A DNA stretch of 64,000 nucleotides, from NCBI RefSeq assembly GCF_900103185.1, contig NZ_FNJD01000004.1, positions 165,001-229,000 of the forward strand, read 5' to 3'. The notes beneath the pieces are model-generated. The model was not told the origin of the DNA. It did not search any database and saw only the letters and a list, made by a program, of their open reading frames with translations. The position numbers and the translations under genes are program-made. This DNA comes from Sulfitobacter litoralis. Lineage in GTDB: Bacteria > Pseudomonadota > Alphaproteobacteria > Rhodobacterales > Rhodobacteraceae. The first letter of the stretch is position 1. Each line of letters begins with the position of its first letter. Below, piece after piece: positions 27,746 through 36,750 of this stretch.

Positions 27746-28311
27746 AAATCCATTTTGCACAGCTGCGCAGACAGCAAGCCCGGTGGGACGCTGCGAGGCA
27801 GGGTATGTCTTGTCAGGGCGATGGGTGACGCGGCTTCAACAGGGCCCCAAAGGCCGCCTGTCTGTCTGCTCTTGGCGTCTGCGCGCGTCATCGCGGTTCT
27901 TCTCCGACATGGGTGCTGCGTAACGCGCCCCCATATCCATTAATTAACTGCAACTGACCGAGCAAAGGCACGGCCTAATCGTCAGCGGTTCTTGAGCCTT
28001 TTTTAAGGGCCTAATCGGTCTGCCTGGTCACCACATGCCGGGGAACCGAGGCATCGAAACTGTCTGGGGTCTGGTTTGCCATCCAAAGAGGTAAACAGCC
28101 CTGCCTACAATTAACGGCAGAAGGGACCAAATGACAATGGGAAATCGCGTATTGCGGTTCTACAGCTACGCAATGGTAGAAGCTGCACCCACGCCTTGCG
28201 CCCTTGCTTGACAAGGGTCTGCGCTATGAGAAATGCTCGGTCAGCGGGATTACGCCGCGCTGCGTGCTGCCTGACGTTTGCACAAAAATGAGACACATAA
28301 GGATGATACGA
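27746..28311. other. 566-base intergenic region with rne leader
   Basis: Divergent region between rne and a small lipoprotein gene. The first roughly 200 bases belong to the rne leader, G+C-rich with hairpin potential, where RNase E autoregulation often acts. Near the lipoprotein side is an inverted repeat CCCTTG / CAAGGG (28201-28217) overlapping a TTGACA (28209-28214) that could be a -35 box. No coding frame or RNA gene recognised. Confidence 0.5.
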
Positions 28312-28596
28312 ATGCATATTTCCCTGCGCACAGTGCTTTGCCTCCCGTTTTTAGCGCTGGCCGCCTGCGAAGACATGAGCGCCACAGGCAGCAGTGATCC
28401 TCAGGGCCCCTCGAAACGCAGCTGCATCCGCGCAGTAGAAACGCACACGGGGATTTCAGGCGCAACAATCAACACGACCATCCCGATCGTCGAAACTGGC
28501 CAGCATATCATTGACCTGCCCGGCAGCCCGTCCTGGACCTGCTACACCGATGAAACCGGTGCAGCACGTGAGTTGATCGAAACGCGACTTGGCTGA
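28312..28596 (+). CDS. Small lipoprotein, function unknown
   Basis: 94 residues. Signal peptide with lipobox LAAC (Cys about residue 17), then a short secreted domain with two further cysteines (SCIRAVETHTG and SWTCYTDETG) that could form a disulfide. AGGA is eight bases before the ATG at 28312. No family recognised. Stands alone, convergent with dctD. Confidence 0.72.
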   Translation: MHISLRTVLCLPFLALAACEDMSATGSSDPQGPSKRSCIRAVETHTGISGATINTTIPIVETGQHIIDLPGSPSWTCYTDETGAARELIETRLG

Positions 28597-28616
28597 CCTC
28601 GCCCCGTTTGCAGCGC

Positions 28617-29951
28617 TCAGAGATAATCCGAGCGTTGCAGGCCGTACTTTGCCATCTTTTCGTTCAGGGTCCGGCGTGGCAGACAGAGCTCTTCCATAAC
28701 GCTCGCAATGGACCCTTTGTGCCGGCGCATGGTGTTGTCGATCAACATACGCTCGAACGCTTCGACATATTCTTTCAGCGGCTTGCCGTCCGTGGTCATC
28801 ACCGGCTGCATCTCTTCGTGGTCGGACATCAACAACGATGCAATAGAACCGGACCCGCGACGCGACTGCAACACAGCGCGTTCGGCCACATTAATCAACT
28901 GGCGCACGTTCCCGGGCCAAGGCGCTTGCAACAGTTGCGCGGCCTCTTGCGCGGAAACCTGCGGCGTCTCGCAGCCATATTCATCCGCGAATTCTTCGGA
29001 CAGACGGGTGAAGAGCGTCAGGATATCCTCGCCCCGTTGGCGCAGTGGCGGCACGGTGATGCGCAAAGCAGCCAGTCGGTAGAACAGATCAGAGCGCAGC
29101 GCATCTTCGGACGTGCGTCCGGCCTCTTGCAGGTTTGAAATCGCAACGATCCGGGTTTCCGCAGGCGTGCCCTGATCGTTGATGGCACTTAGTAACCGCG
29201 CCTGCAGCGTCTCGCTCAGCGCCTCGATCCCCTCTAGCACCAAAGTCCCACCGCGTGCTTCTTCAATCGCGGGAAGCTGGGCATCTTCAGGCATCATCGG
29301 CCCGAACAAACGTTTGCTCAGTGCGTCTTCTTCCAGCGCGCCGCAGCTGACCAAGACGAATTTTTTACCAGCGCGTGAGCCGACAGCATGCAAAGCGTGC
29401 GCCACCAGTGTCTTGCCTGTACCGGTCTCACCGTCGATCAACACGTGACCATCGGCCTGCCCCAGATCCAGAATATCCTCGCGCAGGCGTTCCATCACGG
29501 GCGAGCCTCCGATGAGCTTTTTCATCAGCTGACTGCCATCCGACAGCTCACGGCGCAGGGCACGGTTGTCCATCACCAGCCGGCGTGCGTTGGTCGCCTT
29601 CTTGGCCAGCTCGCTCATCCGGTCGGGATTGAATGGTTTTTCCAGAAAATCAAACGCGCCGACGCGCATGGCTTCTACTGCCATCGGTACATCGCCGTGG
29701 CCAGTGATCATAATTACGGGCAAGGCGCTATCGGTGCCCATCAGCTTTTTCAGAAACTGCATCCCGCCCATACCGGGCATCTTGATGTCGGAAATCACGA
29801 TACCGGGGTAATCCGGCCCCAGTGTTTTCAGTGCATCCTCGGCGCTGCCGAAGGTCTCTGTGTCATAGCCTGACAGTGCCAGCCACTGGCTGATCGACTG
29901 ACGCATGTCTTGTTCATCATCAACGATCGCGATTTTCATTACCTGAGCCAT
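28617..29951 (-). CDS. dctD: DctD-type response regulator with degenerate AAA+ domain
   Basis: Partner of the DctB kinase, controlling C4-dicarboxylate uptake. 444 residues: receiver (1-120, phospho-acceptor Asp55 in VISDIKMPG), AAA+ domain (145-370) and a Fis-type HTH (about 415-440, GSIASVMEELCLPRRTLNEK). Walker A GETGTGKT (174-181) is intact. The GAFTGA loop that contacts sigma-54 is absent: RLFGPMMPEDAQ stands where LFGHEKGAFTGA is expected. Walker B is GTLVLEGIE in place of GTLFLDEIG. So it probably does not open sigma-54 promoters in the usual way. The start at 29951 is four bases after the dctB stop; an ATG at 29939 is also possible. Confidence 0.88.
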   Translation of the reverse strand: MAQVMKIAIVDDEQDMRQSISQWLALSGYDTETFGSAEDALKTLGPDYPGIVISDIKMPGMGGMQFLKKLMGTDSALPVIMITGHGDVPMAVEAMRVGAFDFLEKPFNPDRMSELAKKATNARRLVMDNRALRRELSDGSQLMKKLIGGSPVMERLREDILDLGQADGHVLIDGETGTGKTLVAHALHAVGSRAGKKFVLVSCGALEEDALSKRLFGPMMPEDAQLPAIEEARGGTLVLEGIEALSETLQARLLSAINDQGTPAETRIVAISNLQEAGRTSEDALRSDLFYRLAALRITVPPLRQRGEDILTLFTRLSEEFADEYGCETPQVSAQEAAQLLQAPWPGNVRQLINVAERAVLQSRRGSGSIASLLMSDHEEMQPVMTTDGKPLKEYVEAFERMLIDNTMRRHKGSIASVMEELCLPRRTLNEKMAKYGLQRSDYL

Positions 29952-29955
29952 TGGT

Positions 29956-31716
29956 TTACTCTGCCGCCTGTGTCTTCTCTGTGCTGTCCATGATGGGCAG
30001 CTGCATTTCAAAAACCGCACCGCCATGCTGGCCGTTGCGGGCTGTCAGCCTGCCCCCCAGATCGGATACAATACCCGACGAGATCGCAAGCCCCAGCCCG
30101 ACACCATCGCCGGGCTGTTTGGTCGTATAAAACGGCTCGAACAGGCTATCGAGATCTTCGATCCCGGGGCCATTGTCGCGCACGGTAAGCGTCGCCGTTT
30201 CACCCGCTGATAGTATAATCTCTACCGTCGGGTTTCGTTCCGATTTGGTGGCATCCAATGCGTTGCGCAAGAGATTGACCAATACTTGTTCGATCCGCAT
30301 GCGGTCGCCCATCACCTGCACCGGGTCTGACGGGAGGATACGATTGATCTGCACCTGACGTTGACGTAGCTGCGGCTCCATCATTGACAAGGCAGAGCCA
30401 AGGGCTTCCTCCATATCAAAGGGGGAAAACTGCTGCTGACCCTTGCGCGCATAGCTTTTGAGCTGCCGCGTGATGGCCCCCATACGTTCGATCAGATCGT
30501 CAATACGCCCGAAAGAGGCCAGCGCTTCCTCAAGCCGGTTGCGCTGCATCAATAACCGTGCCCCCGCCAAATAGGTTTTCATTGCCGCCAGAGGCTGGTT
30601 CAATTCGTGGCTGACAGCAGCCGACATTTCGCCCAAGGCAGCAAGCTTGCTTGATTGTTCCAGCGTTTGCTCGGCCACGGCCAGTGTTTGTTGCACTCGT
30701 TTGCGTTCCGCCACCTCGCGTTGCAGCGCCGCGTTCAATGCGCGCAGTTCTGCGGATTCACGCTGGAACAATGCTGCGCGCCCCGCCGTCCGACGGCTGA
30801 GGGCATAAAACGTCAACGCCAGCAGGATCGCAAAGCCCATCACCTCAAGCGCGAGCACCCCGTTCACCTTTTCGCGCACAGAGGCATAGGTGGTATAGCT
30901 GGTGATCCGCCAACCCCGGAACGGTATCCGCGACGATAGACGCATCACCGCCTCGCCTTGCAGATACGCATCGGCAGGCAGTGCGGTCCAGTCGGCGGTG
31001 GCCTTGATGGCCCGTTCGATCGCGCTTTGCGGTGTCTGGTTCGACAACGCTTCGCTTTCGGTCAAGCCGCGCCAGCGCGGTTCGGTCGCCATGATGATAT
31101 CGCCGGTGCTGTCGGTCACGATCACCGCGTCCGAAATACCCGCCCACGCCCGCTCGAACCGCTGCAAATCGACTTCGGCCGCGATTACACCAAGGTTTGT
31201 CCCTGCCTCGTGGATGCGGCGTGAATAGAAAAAACGATAGCCACCGGTATCGCGGGGGATCACGCTGAAGACAGTAGAATTAGAGCGTAACGCATCCACG
31301 AAATACGCTTCTTGGCGGTGCGACGCCCCCAGCCGGTTGCGGTCGGTCGCGGCGACCGTGCGCCCGTCGATGTCGTAGAGCATCAAGGAGGCAGCCCCGA
31401 TTTCCTCTACAAAAGAGATCAACCGCTGGGTCGATAGGGAGTAATCAGATCGGGTCAGCGCCTCTATCAAGGCGGGGTCGCGCGATAACAACTGCGGTAC
31501 AATCGCGTTCTGGCGCAGTTCTGCCAGCAGGTTGCCGCTGTAGAGGGCGATCCGAAGCTCGGCGCGATTGCGCGTGCTTTCGGTAAAACGGTCCGTCAGC
31601 AGCTTGTTGGTGATCGAAATCGTGACAACCGCAAAGACCAATAGCAAAGCAACCGCCAGCCGGACGCGCCAGCTGACAGATAAAGTGGCTTCACGAGAGG
31701 ACGCAGACCGGAACAT
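29956..31716 (-). CDS. dctB: C4-dicarboxylate sensor histidine kinase DctB
   Basis: 586 residues: membrane helix (about 17-38), periplasmic double-Cache sensor (about 40-285, YDIDGRTVAATDRNRLG), second helix (about 287-307), coiled coil, HisKA with phospho-His in AAVSHELNQPLAAMKTYL, and HATPase with NLLRNALDAT, DNGPGIE and GVGLGLAIS. This is the DctB architecture for sensing succinate, malate and fumarate. It is followed directly by dctD. No TRAP or DctA transporter gene lies in the window. Confidence 0.92.
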   Translation of the reverse strand: MFRSASSREATLSVSWRVRLAVALLLVFAVVTISITNKLLTDRFTESTRNRAELRIALYSGNLLAELRQNAIVPQLLSRDPALIEALTRSDYSLSTQRLISFVEEIGAASLMLYDIDGRTVAATDRNRLGASHRQEAYFVDALRSNSTVFSVIPRDTGGYRFFYSRRIHEAGTNLGVIAAEVDLQRFERAWAGISDAVIVTDSTGDIIMATEPRWRGLTESEALSNQTPQSAIERAIKATADWTALPADAYLQGEAVMRLSSRIPFRGWRITSYTTYASVREKVNGVLALEVMGFAILLALTFYALSRRTAGRAALFQRESAELRALNAALQREVAERKRVQQTLAVAEQTLEQSSKLAALGEMSAAVSHELNQPLAAMKTYLAGARLLMQRNRLEEALASFGRIDDLIERMGAITRQLKSYARKGQQQFSPFDMEEALGSALSMMEPQLRQRQVQINRILPSDPVQVMGDRMRIEQVLVNLLRNALDATKSERNPTVEIILSAGETATLTVRDNGPGIEDLDSLFEPFYTTKQPGDGVGLGLAISSGIVSDLGGRLTARNGQHGGAVFEMQLPIMDSTEKTQAAE

Positions 31717-31752
31717 GCCGGCAATCTACGCGTCCTCACCGTGGCACTCAAG

Positions 31753-32421
31753 TCACGCTGTGACCACAGACCCTGCCAATGCGCGGAAGAGCGCCGCCCC
31801 GTCCGTGCCACCATGCCCCGCGTCCGCCGCGCGTTCAGGGTGGGGCATCATCCCCAGCACACGACGGTTGGACGACAGGATACCTGCAATGTCCGACTGC
31901 GACCCGTTGGGGTTGTCGCCATAGGTAAAGGCAACGCGATCCTCGCCATGCAGCTTGGCGATCGTATCGCCATCAGCAAAGTAGTTGCCGTCATGGTGCG
32001 CAATCGGGATATCGATCATCGCGCCGGCATCATACCCCGAGGTGTAATCACTGTCCGCCGTCGCCACGCGCAATGGCACGGTGCGGCAAATGTATTTAAG
32101 GCCTGCGTTGCGCAGCAAGGCACCGGGCAGCAAACCTGTTTCGGTCAGCACCTGAAAGCCGTTGCAGATGCCCACCACATAGCCGCCACGCTCCGCATGG
32201 GCCGCCACTTCGCGACAAATCGGAGAGTTCGCCGCAATCGCGCCGCAGCGCAGATAATCCCCGTAAGAGAACCCACCGGGAACGCCGACAAAGTCGACCC
32301 CGTCGGGCAGGCTGGTATCTTTATGCCAGACCATCGACACTTTGGCACCGACCGCCTTAAAAGCCACCGCCAGATCGCGGTCACAGTTAGAACCCGGAAA
32401 AACGATGACCGCTGCGTGCAT
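31753..32421 (-). CDS. purQ: Phosphoribosylformylglycinamidine synthase subunit PurQ
   Basis: Glutaminase subunit that feeds ammonia to PurL in purine synthesis. 222 residues, class I amidotransferase with nucleophile Cys86 in GICNGFQ and His/Glu in MMPHPERA. Overlaps the purS stop by one base, so purC-purS-purQ is an operon; purL is not in this window. Confidence 0.95.
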   Translation of the reverse strand: MHAAVIVFPGSNCDRDLAVAFKAVGAKVSMVWHKDTSLPDGVDFVGVPGGFSYGDYLRCGAIAANSPICREVAAHAERGGYVVGICNGFQVLTETGLLPGALLRNAGLKYICRTVPLRVATADSDYTSGYDAGAMIDIPIAHHDGNYFADGDTIAKLHGEDRVAFTYGDNPNGSQSDIAGILSSNRRVLGMMPHPERAADAGHGGTDGAALFRALAGSVVTA

Positions 32422-32651
32422 CAGCCCATCTCCACTGTATAGGATTCGATCACCGTATTCGCGAGCAGCTTTTCACACATTACTTCGACATCCGCCTGCG
32501 TCGCGCCGTCGTTCAGGTCCAGCTCGATCACCTTGCCCTGACGCACACCGTTCACGCCATCAAAGCCCATCGCCCCAAGCGCGTGGCGCACAGCCTCGCC
32601 TTGCGGATCCAGAACACCGTTCTTCAACATCACATGCACCCGTGCTTTCAT
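32421..32651 (-). CDS. purS: Phosphoribosylformylglycinamidine synthase subunit PurS
   Basis: 76-residue structural subunit that joins PurQ and PurL in the three-part FGAM synthase. [20 protein letters not shown] is the typical N-terminus. The ATG at 32651 is chosen over an upstream in-frame ATG because it gives the family length. Confidence 0.92.
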   Translation of the reverse strand: MKARVHVMLKNGVLDPQGEAVRHALGAMGFDGVNGVRQGKVIELDLNDGATQADVEVMCEKLLANTVIESYTVEMG

Positions 32652-32664
32652 GGCGCGTCCCCCT

Positions 32665-32687
32665 GCTTCATTTTGCAAAATAAACTC
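32665..32687 (+). repeat. Dispersed intergenic repeat, copy B (no hairpin)
   Basis: GCTTCATTTTGCAAAATAAA followed by CTC, between purC and purS. Same leading segment as the copies at 14813, 37391 and 54605; the hairpin part is missing. Confidence 0.65.
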
Positions 32688-32702
32688 ATCTCCGACATCA
32701 GC

Positions 32703-33464
32703 CTAGTTGATTAACGTCGGTTTCATCATCGGTGTCGACGTCTTGGGCATGACCCCCAAACGTCGGGCGACTTCGGTGTAGGCATCCGTCAGCGACCCCA
32801 GATCACGGCGGAATACATCCTTATCCAGCTTCTGCCCGGTTTCGATATCCCACAGACGGCAGCTGTCTGGGCTGATCTCGTCGGCGACAATTAAACGCTG
32901 GAAATCGCCCTCGTAGATGCGCCCGACCTCAATCTTGAAGTCCACAAGCCGGATCCCTACCGCCATCATCACGCCGGACATGAAATCATTGACCCGCAGT
33001 GACAGGCTCAGGATGTCTTCCATGTCCTGTTGGCCGGCCCAGCCAAAGGCCGCGATATGTTCCTCGGTGACCAGCGGATCGCCAAGGTCATTGTTCTTAT
33101 AGTGATATTCCACGATCGGGCGCGGCAATTGCATGCCTTCGTCGATCCCCAACCGCGTGGACAGATCACCAGCGGCATAGTTGCGCACCACGATCTCAAG
33201 CGGGATGATCTCTGCCTGACGGATCAGCTGTTCGCGCATGTTCAGACGCTTGATGAAATGCGTCGGCACGCCGATATTGTTTAAGCCCGTCATAAAGAAT
33301 TCGGACAGACGGTTGTTCAGCACGCCCTTGCCCTCGATCACGGCCTTTTTCTCGGCGTTAAAGGCGGTTGTGTCATCTTTGAAGTGCTGGACAATCGTCC
33401 CCGGTTCCGGCCCCTCATAGAGGATCTTTGCCGTACCTTCATAGATTTTCGTGCGACGGGCCAT
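32703..33464 (-). CDS. purC: Phosphoribosylaminoimidazole-succinocarboxamide synthase
   Basis: ATP-dependent ligation of aspartate to CAIR, giving SAICAR in purine synthesis. 253 residues; [19 protein letters not shown] and the ATP/aspartate site [14 protein letters not shown] are family hallmarks. GGAAGG lies seven bases before the ATG at 33464, preferred to the ATG at 33470 that is too close. First gene of purC-purS-purQ and divergent from the homocysteine methyltransferase gene. Confidence 0.94.
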   Translation of the reverse strand: MARRTKIYEGTAKILYEGPEPGTIVQHFKDDTTAFNAEKKAVIEGKGVLNNRLSEFFMTGLNNIGVPTHFIKRLNMREQLIRQAEIIPLEIVVRNYAAGDLSTRLGIDEGMQLPRPIVEYHYKNNDLGDPLVTEEHIAAFGWAGQQDMEDILSLSLRVNDFMSGVMMAVGIRLVDFKIEVGRIYEGDFQRLIVADEISPDSCRLWDIETGQKLDKDVFRRDLGSLTDAYTEVARRLGVMPKTSTPMMKPTLIN

Positions 33465-33567
33465 GCACATCCCTTCCAGACAACGGACCGGTTGGAATAC
33501 CCATCGGCCTTTTCTAGCCTGTCACATAGTCCAAGCGCCCCTGCCGCGCAAGCACGCGCCCTGCCCT

Positions 33568-33638
33568 CATGGCAGCCATGTACGTAGAAACTATGGCGCG
33601 GCCTCATGACCATCATGAGAATAATGAAGTTGCTTCAT
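33568..33638. promoter_or_regulatory. Cluster of three dyads upstream of the methyltransferase gene
   Basis: Three perfect inverted repeats in 71 bases: CATGGC-A-GCCATG (33568-33580), CTCATGA-CCA-TCATGAG (33603-33619) and ATGAA-GTTGC-TTCAT (33624-33638). The last fits the MetR consensus TGAA-N5-TTCA of methionine regulators. They end 49 bases before the start of the homocysteine methyltransferase gene. Confidence 0.55.
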
Positions 33639-33687
33639 GCCAGTTGTTGTGAGAAACGGCAAAATCACCCCTTTAGCGGAGCTTTTC

Positions 33688-34701
33688 ATGTCCAATCCCC
33701 TTACCGACCTTCTGGCTGAAAAAGGCACGCTGCTGGCTGATGGTGCCACTGGCACGAACCTGTTCAACATGGGCCTGATGTCCGGTGACGCGCCAGAGAT
33801 GTGGAACACGGAACAGCCGCAGAACATCATCAAGCTCTATCAAGGTGCGGTTCAGTCGGGCAGCGATATCTTCCTGACCAACTCTTTTGGCGCGAATGCC
33901 TCCCGTCTGAAACTGCACAACGCCGAAAAACGCGCCCATGAGCTGAGCCGCGTCTCTGCCGAGCTGGCGCGTGAAGTCGCAGACAAGGCAGGTCGCAAGG
34001 TGATCGTCGCAGGGTCCGTCGGCCCCACCGGCGAAATCATGGAGCCGGTTGGCCCGCTTACTCACGCGCTGGCGGTCGAGATGTTTCACGAAACTGCGGA
34101 CGGGCTGAAAGCCGGTGGTGCCGATGTGGGCTGGCTTGAAACAATTAGCGCCCCCGAAGAATACCGCGCCGCCGCCGAAGGGTTCAAGCTTGCGGGCCTT
34201 GATTGGGTCGGCACGATGAGCTTTGACACCGCAGGCCGCACGATGATGGGCATGACATCCGAAGCGATGGTCGACATGGTGCATGACCTCGACTACGGCC
34301 CGCTGGCCTATGGGGCGAACTGCGGCACCGGCGCGTCGGACGTGCTGCGCACCGTGCTTGGTTTCGCGTCCAAAGGCATGCCAACGCCAATCGTGTCCAA
34401 GGGCAACGCCGGCATCCCCAAATACGTCGAAGGCCACATCCACTATGACGGCACGCCCGAACTGATGGCCGATTACGCCGAAATGGCCCGCAATTGCGGC
34501 GCGTCGATCATTGGCGGTTGCTGTGGCACCATGCCAGAACATCTGGTGCATATGCGCGCCGCACTCGACAGCCGTCCCAAGGGCGACGCTCCCACGCTGG
34601 AACAGATCGTCGAAGCGCTTGGTCCGTTTTCCTCGGCCAGCGATGGTACAGATGGCGAAGGCCCCACCCGCGCGCCGCGCCGTGGCCGCCGCCGGGGTTA
34701 A
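33688..34701 (+). CDS. bmt: Homocysteine S-methyltransferase module (annotated as betaine-homocysteine methyltransferase)
   Basis: 337 residues, homocysteine methyltransferase domain with the three zinc-binding cysteines Cys212 (GANCGTG) and Cys278-Cys279 (GGCCGT) that activate the homocysteine thiol. It is like the first module of MetH. The family is usually labelled betaine-homocysteine methyltransferase, but in Roseobacters such proteins have been shown by mutant fitness work to act as the homocysteine part of a split cobalamin-dependent methionine synthase, and a corrinoid protein gene lies 1.3 kb downstream. The C-terminus is a basic tail (APRRGRRRG). The ATG at 33688 gives MSNPLTDLLAEKGTLLADGA. 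Its stop overlaps that of the converging radical SAM gene. Confidence 0.85.
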   Translation: MSNPLTDLLAEKGTLLADGATGTNLFNMGLMSGDAPEMWNTEQPQNIIKLYQGAVQSGSDIFLTNSFGANASRLKLHNAEKRAHELSRVSAELAREVADKAGRKVIVAGSVGPTGEIMEPVGPLTHALAVEMFHETADGLKAGGADVGWLETISAPEEYRAAAEGFKLAGLDWVGTMSFDTAGRTMMGMTSEAMVDMVHDLDYGPLAYGANCGTGASDVLRTVLGFASKGMPTPIVSKGNAGIPKYVEGHIHYDGTPELMADYAEMARNCGASIIGGCCGTMPEHLVHMRAALDSRPKGDAPTLEQIVEALGPFSSASDGTDGEGPTRAPRRGRRRG

Positions 34702-35783
34702 TCCCTGAACAGATCCAACTGCGCGCTCGCCCGTTTGGGCGGGCGAAACAGATCGCACCGCATTGGCGGCAGCAGCGTATCCAGCCCTAAACGTTTAACG
34801 GCCAAAACGAACCGCTGCGCGATCATCTCGGCATAGGGGCCTTCCCCGCGCATTCGTCGGTGCCAATTCGCGTCGTACTCCTTCCCTCCGTGCATCTCGC
34901 GCAGGCGCGCCATGATCCGGCCCGCGCGATCGGGGTAATGCGTCGCCAGCCAGTCCTGCATCAAAGGCGATACCTCTCGTGGCAGCCGCAACATGATCCA
35001 GCTGGCAGCAACGGCACCGGCATCACGCCCGGCTTGCAAAATCGCTTCAAGCTCAGGGTCGGTCAACGCAGGCACCATAGGTGACGCCATCACACGCACG
35101 GGAATTCCCGCTGCCGCAAGACGTTTGATCATCTGCAATCGTCGCTTTGGCGCGGGTACCCGAGGCTCCATCAATCGCGATAACCGAGCATCCAGAGTTG
35201 TTACCGACACCCCGACACGGCACAGCCCGCGCGCGGCCATATCCGATAGAATATCAATGTCCCGCTCGATCAGACTGCCCTTGGTTACAACGGCGACGGG
35301 ATAATTGGCCTCCGACAGAACCTCCAATAACGACCGCATAATCCGGTGATCCTGCTCGATTGGCTGATACGGGTCTGTATTCGTTCCTATCGCAATCGGT
35401 GCCACTTGATATTTCTTAGCTGCCAGTTCGCGCTTTAGAACCTCGGGCGCGTCTGGACGTGCAATCAGACGTGTTTCGAAATCCAGCCCCGGCGACAGCC
35501 CCAGATACGCATGGCTTGGCCGCGCGAAACAATAAACGCACCCATGTTCACACCCGCGATAGGGGTTGATCGACCGGTCAAACGGCAGGTCTGGCGATTG
35601 GTTATAGCTGATCACACTGCGCGGCACTTCAACGCTGACCTGCGTACGCAAAACAGGCAACGGATCGCCATCACCGTCCCATCCGTCGGCCACGGCTTCC
35701 ACTGTCAACGGCTCGAACCGGCCCAATTGGTTGCTTGCTGTGCCGCGTCCGGGCAGTCTGTATTTGAGGTGCGCCTGATCCAT
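34698..35783 (-). CDS. PA0069-family radical SAM protein (SplB-like)
   Basis: 361 residues. The 4Fe-4S/SAM motif is CEHGCVYC (CxxxCxxC) in NPYRGCEHGCVYCFARPSH, followed by GTNTDPYQP and VVTKGSLIERD of the spore-photoproduct-lyase-like group. Substrate unknown. It has an exact LexA box 12 bases upstream of its start, which suggests a DNA-damage role. Overlaps the methyltransferase gene tail to tail by three bases. Confidence 0.88.
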   Translation of the reverse strand: MDQAHLKYRLPGRGTASNQLGRFEPLTVEAVADGWDGDGDPLPVLRTQVSVEVPRSVISYNQSPDLPFDRSINPYRGCEHGCVYCFARPSHAYLGLSPGLDFETRLIARPDAPEVLKRELAAKKYQVAPIAIGTNTDPYQPIEQDHRIMRSLLEVLSEANYPVAVVTKGSLIERDIDILSDMAARGLCRVGVSVTTLDARLSRLMEPRVPAPKRRLQMIKRLAAAGIPVRVMASPMVPALTDPELEAILQAGRDAGAVAASWIMLRLPREVSPLMQDWLATHYPDRAGRIMARLREMHGGKEYDANWHRRMRGEGPYAEMIAQRFVLAVKRLGLDTLLPPMRCDLFRPPKRASAQLDLFRD

Positions 35784-35795
35784 CTAAATCTTTTG

Positions 35796-35810
35796 GAACA
35801 AATTAGGAAC
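35796..35810 (-). promoter_or_regulatory. LexA (SOS) box
   Basis: On the minus strand GTTC-CTAATTT-GTTC, an exact GTTC-N7-GTTC as used by alphaproteobacterial LexA, centred about 20 bases upstream of the radical SAM start codon. Confidence 0.7.
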
Positions 35811-35986
35811 ATGGTCAAGTATATTGCCCCAACCCATTGTTTTACAGGACGATCGGGCGTAATTTCTGATCAACCAAAAGCGTCGCACGCGGTGCCGAGT
35901 TTGTCGCAATAAGCACGAAGCTTTCTGCGCTTGTGTGACAAAAAGGCACAAGCCCGCGCGGGTGAGTTAACCGATGAGGAACGACT

Positions 35987-36685
35987 ATGTCGGATGAAGA
36001 CGAAATTATCCTTGCCGATCTGGACGACGAAGAACTTGTTCAGCAGATGTTTGACGATCTCTACGACGGTCTGCGCGAAGAGATCGAAGAAGGCGTTAAT
36101 ATCCTGATTGCACGCGGATGGATTCCCTACGATGTCCTGACCAAAGCATTGGTCGGCGGCATGACCATCGTTGGCGCAGACTTCCGGGACGGCATCCTCT
36201 TTGTCCCCGAAGTGTTGCTTGCTGCAAACGCAATGAAGGGCGGCATGGCGATCCTCAAGCCGCTGCTGGCCGAAACCGGCGCGCCGCGCGTGGGCAAGAT
36301 GGTGATTGGCACGGTCAAAGGCGACATCCACGACATCGGTAAAAACCTCGTGTCGATGATGATGGAAGGTGCGGGTTTTGAAGTTGTAGATCTTGGCATC
36401 AACAACTCGGTCGAAGCCTACCTCGAAGCGATGGAAACCGAAGGGCCGGATATCCTTGGCATGTCCGCCCTGCTGACCACGACGATGCCCTATATGAAAG
36501 TCGTGATCGACACGATGATCGAACAAGGCATCCGAGATGACTATATCGTACTGGTCGGAGGTGCCCCCCTGAACGAAGAATTCGGCAAAGCCATTGGTGC
36601 GGATGCTTACTGCCGCGATGCAGCTGTTGCTGTCGAAACGGCCAAGGAATGGGTCGGACGCAAGCACAATAACGCCAAAGCGTAA
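35987..36685 (+). CDS. Corrinoid (cobalamin-binding) protein, MtbC/MetH-like module
   Basis: 232 residues. An N-terminal helical cap (about 1-95) is followed by a B12-binding Rossmann domain with the base-off motif Asp113-x-His115-x-x-Gly118 in GDIHDIGKNLV, where His115 binds cobalt, then SALLTTTM and LVGGAPL. These are MetH modules 3 without reactivation domain. It probably shuttles a methyl group to the homocysteine methyltransferase encoded at 33688. An acidic N-terminal extension (SDEDEIILADLDDEE) is present. A DUF1638 gene follows behind a hairpin. Confidence 0.92.
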   Translation: MSDEDEIILADLDDEELVQQMFDDLYDGLREEIEEGVNILIARGWIPYDVLTKALVGGMTIVGADFRDGILFVPEVLLAANAMKGGMAILKPLLAETGAPRVGKMVIGTVKGDIHDIGKNLVSMMMEGAGFEVVDLGINNSVEAYLEAMETEGPDILGMSALLTTTMPYMKVVIDTMIEQGIRDDYIVLVGGAPLNEEFGKAIGADAYCRDAAVAVETAKEWVGRKHNNAKA

Positions 36686-36703
36686 GCCCTTGATGTAACG
36701 GAT

Positions 36704-36732
36704 AAAGGCCCCTCCCGATCGGAAGGGCCTTT
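36704..36732 (+). terminator. Terminator or attenuator hairpin after the corrinoid protein gene
   Basis: AAAGGCCCCTCC / GGAAGGGCCTTT with a CGATC loop and one mismatch. Only three T follow, and the DUF1638 start is 19 bases on, so read-through is likely. Confidence 0.6.
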
Positions 36733-36750
36733 GCCGTTCAGGAGCCCCAA

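Noticed and set aside
33673..34758. Minus-strand frame of 361 codons over the methyltransferase gene
   Set aside because: Shadow of bmt, whose zinc-binding cysteines and other motifs leave no doubt about the coding strand.
35784..35986. Cobalamin riboswitch in front of the corrinoid protein gene
   Set aside because: I looked for the B12-box and conserved core and did not find them.
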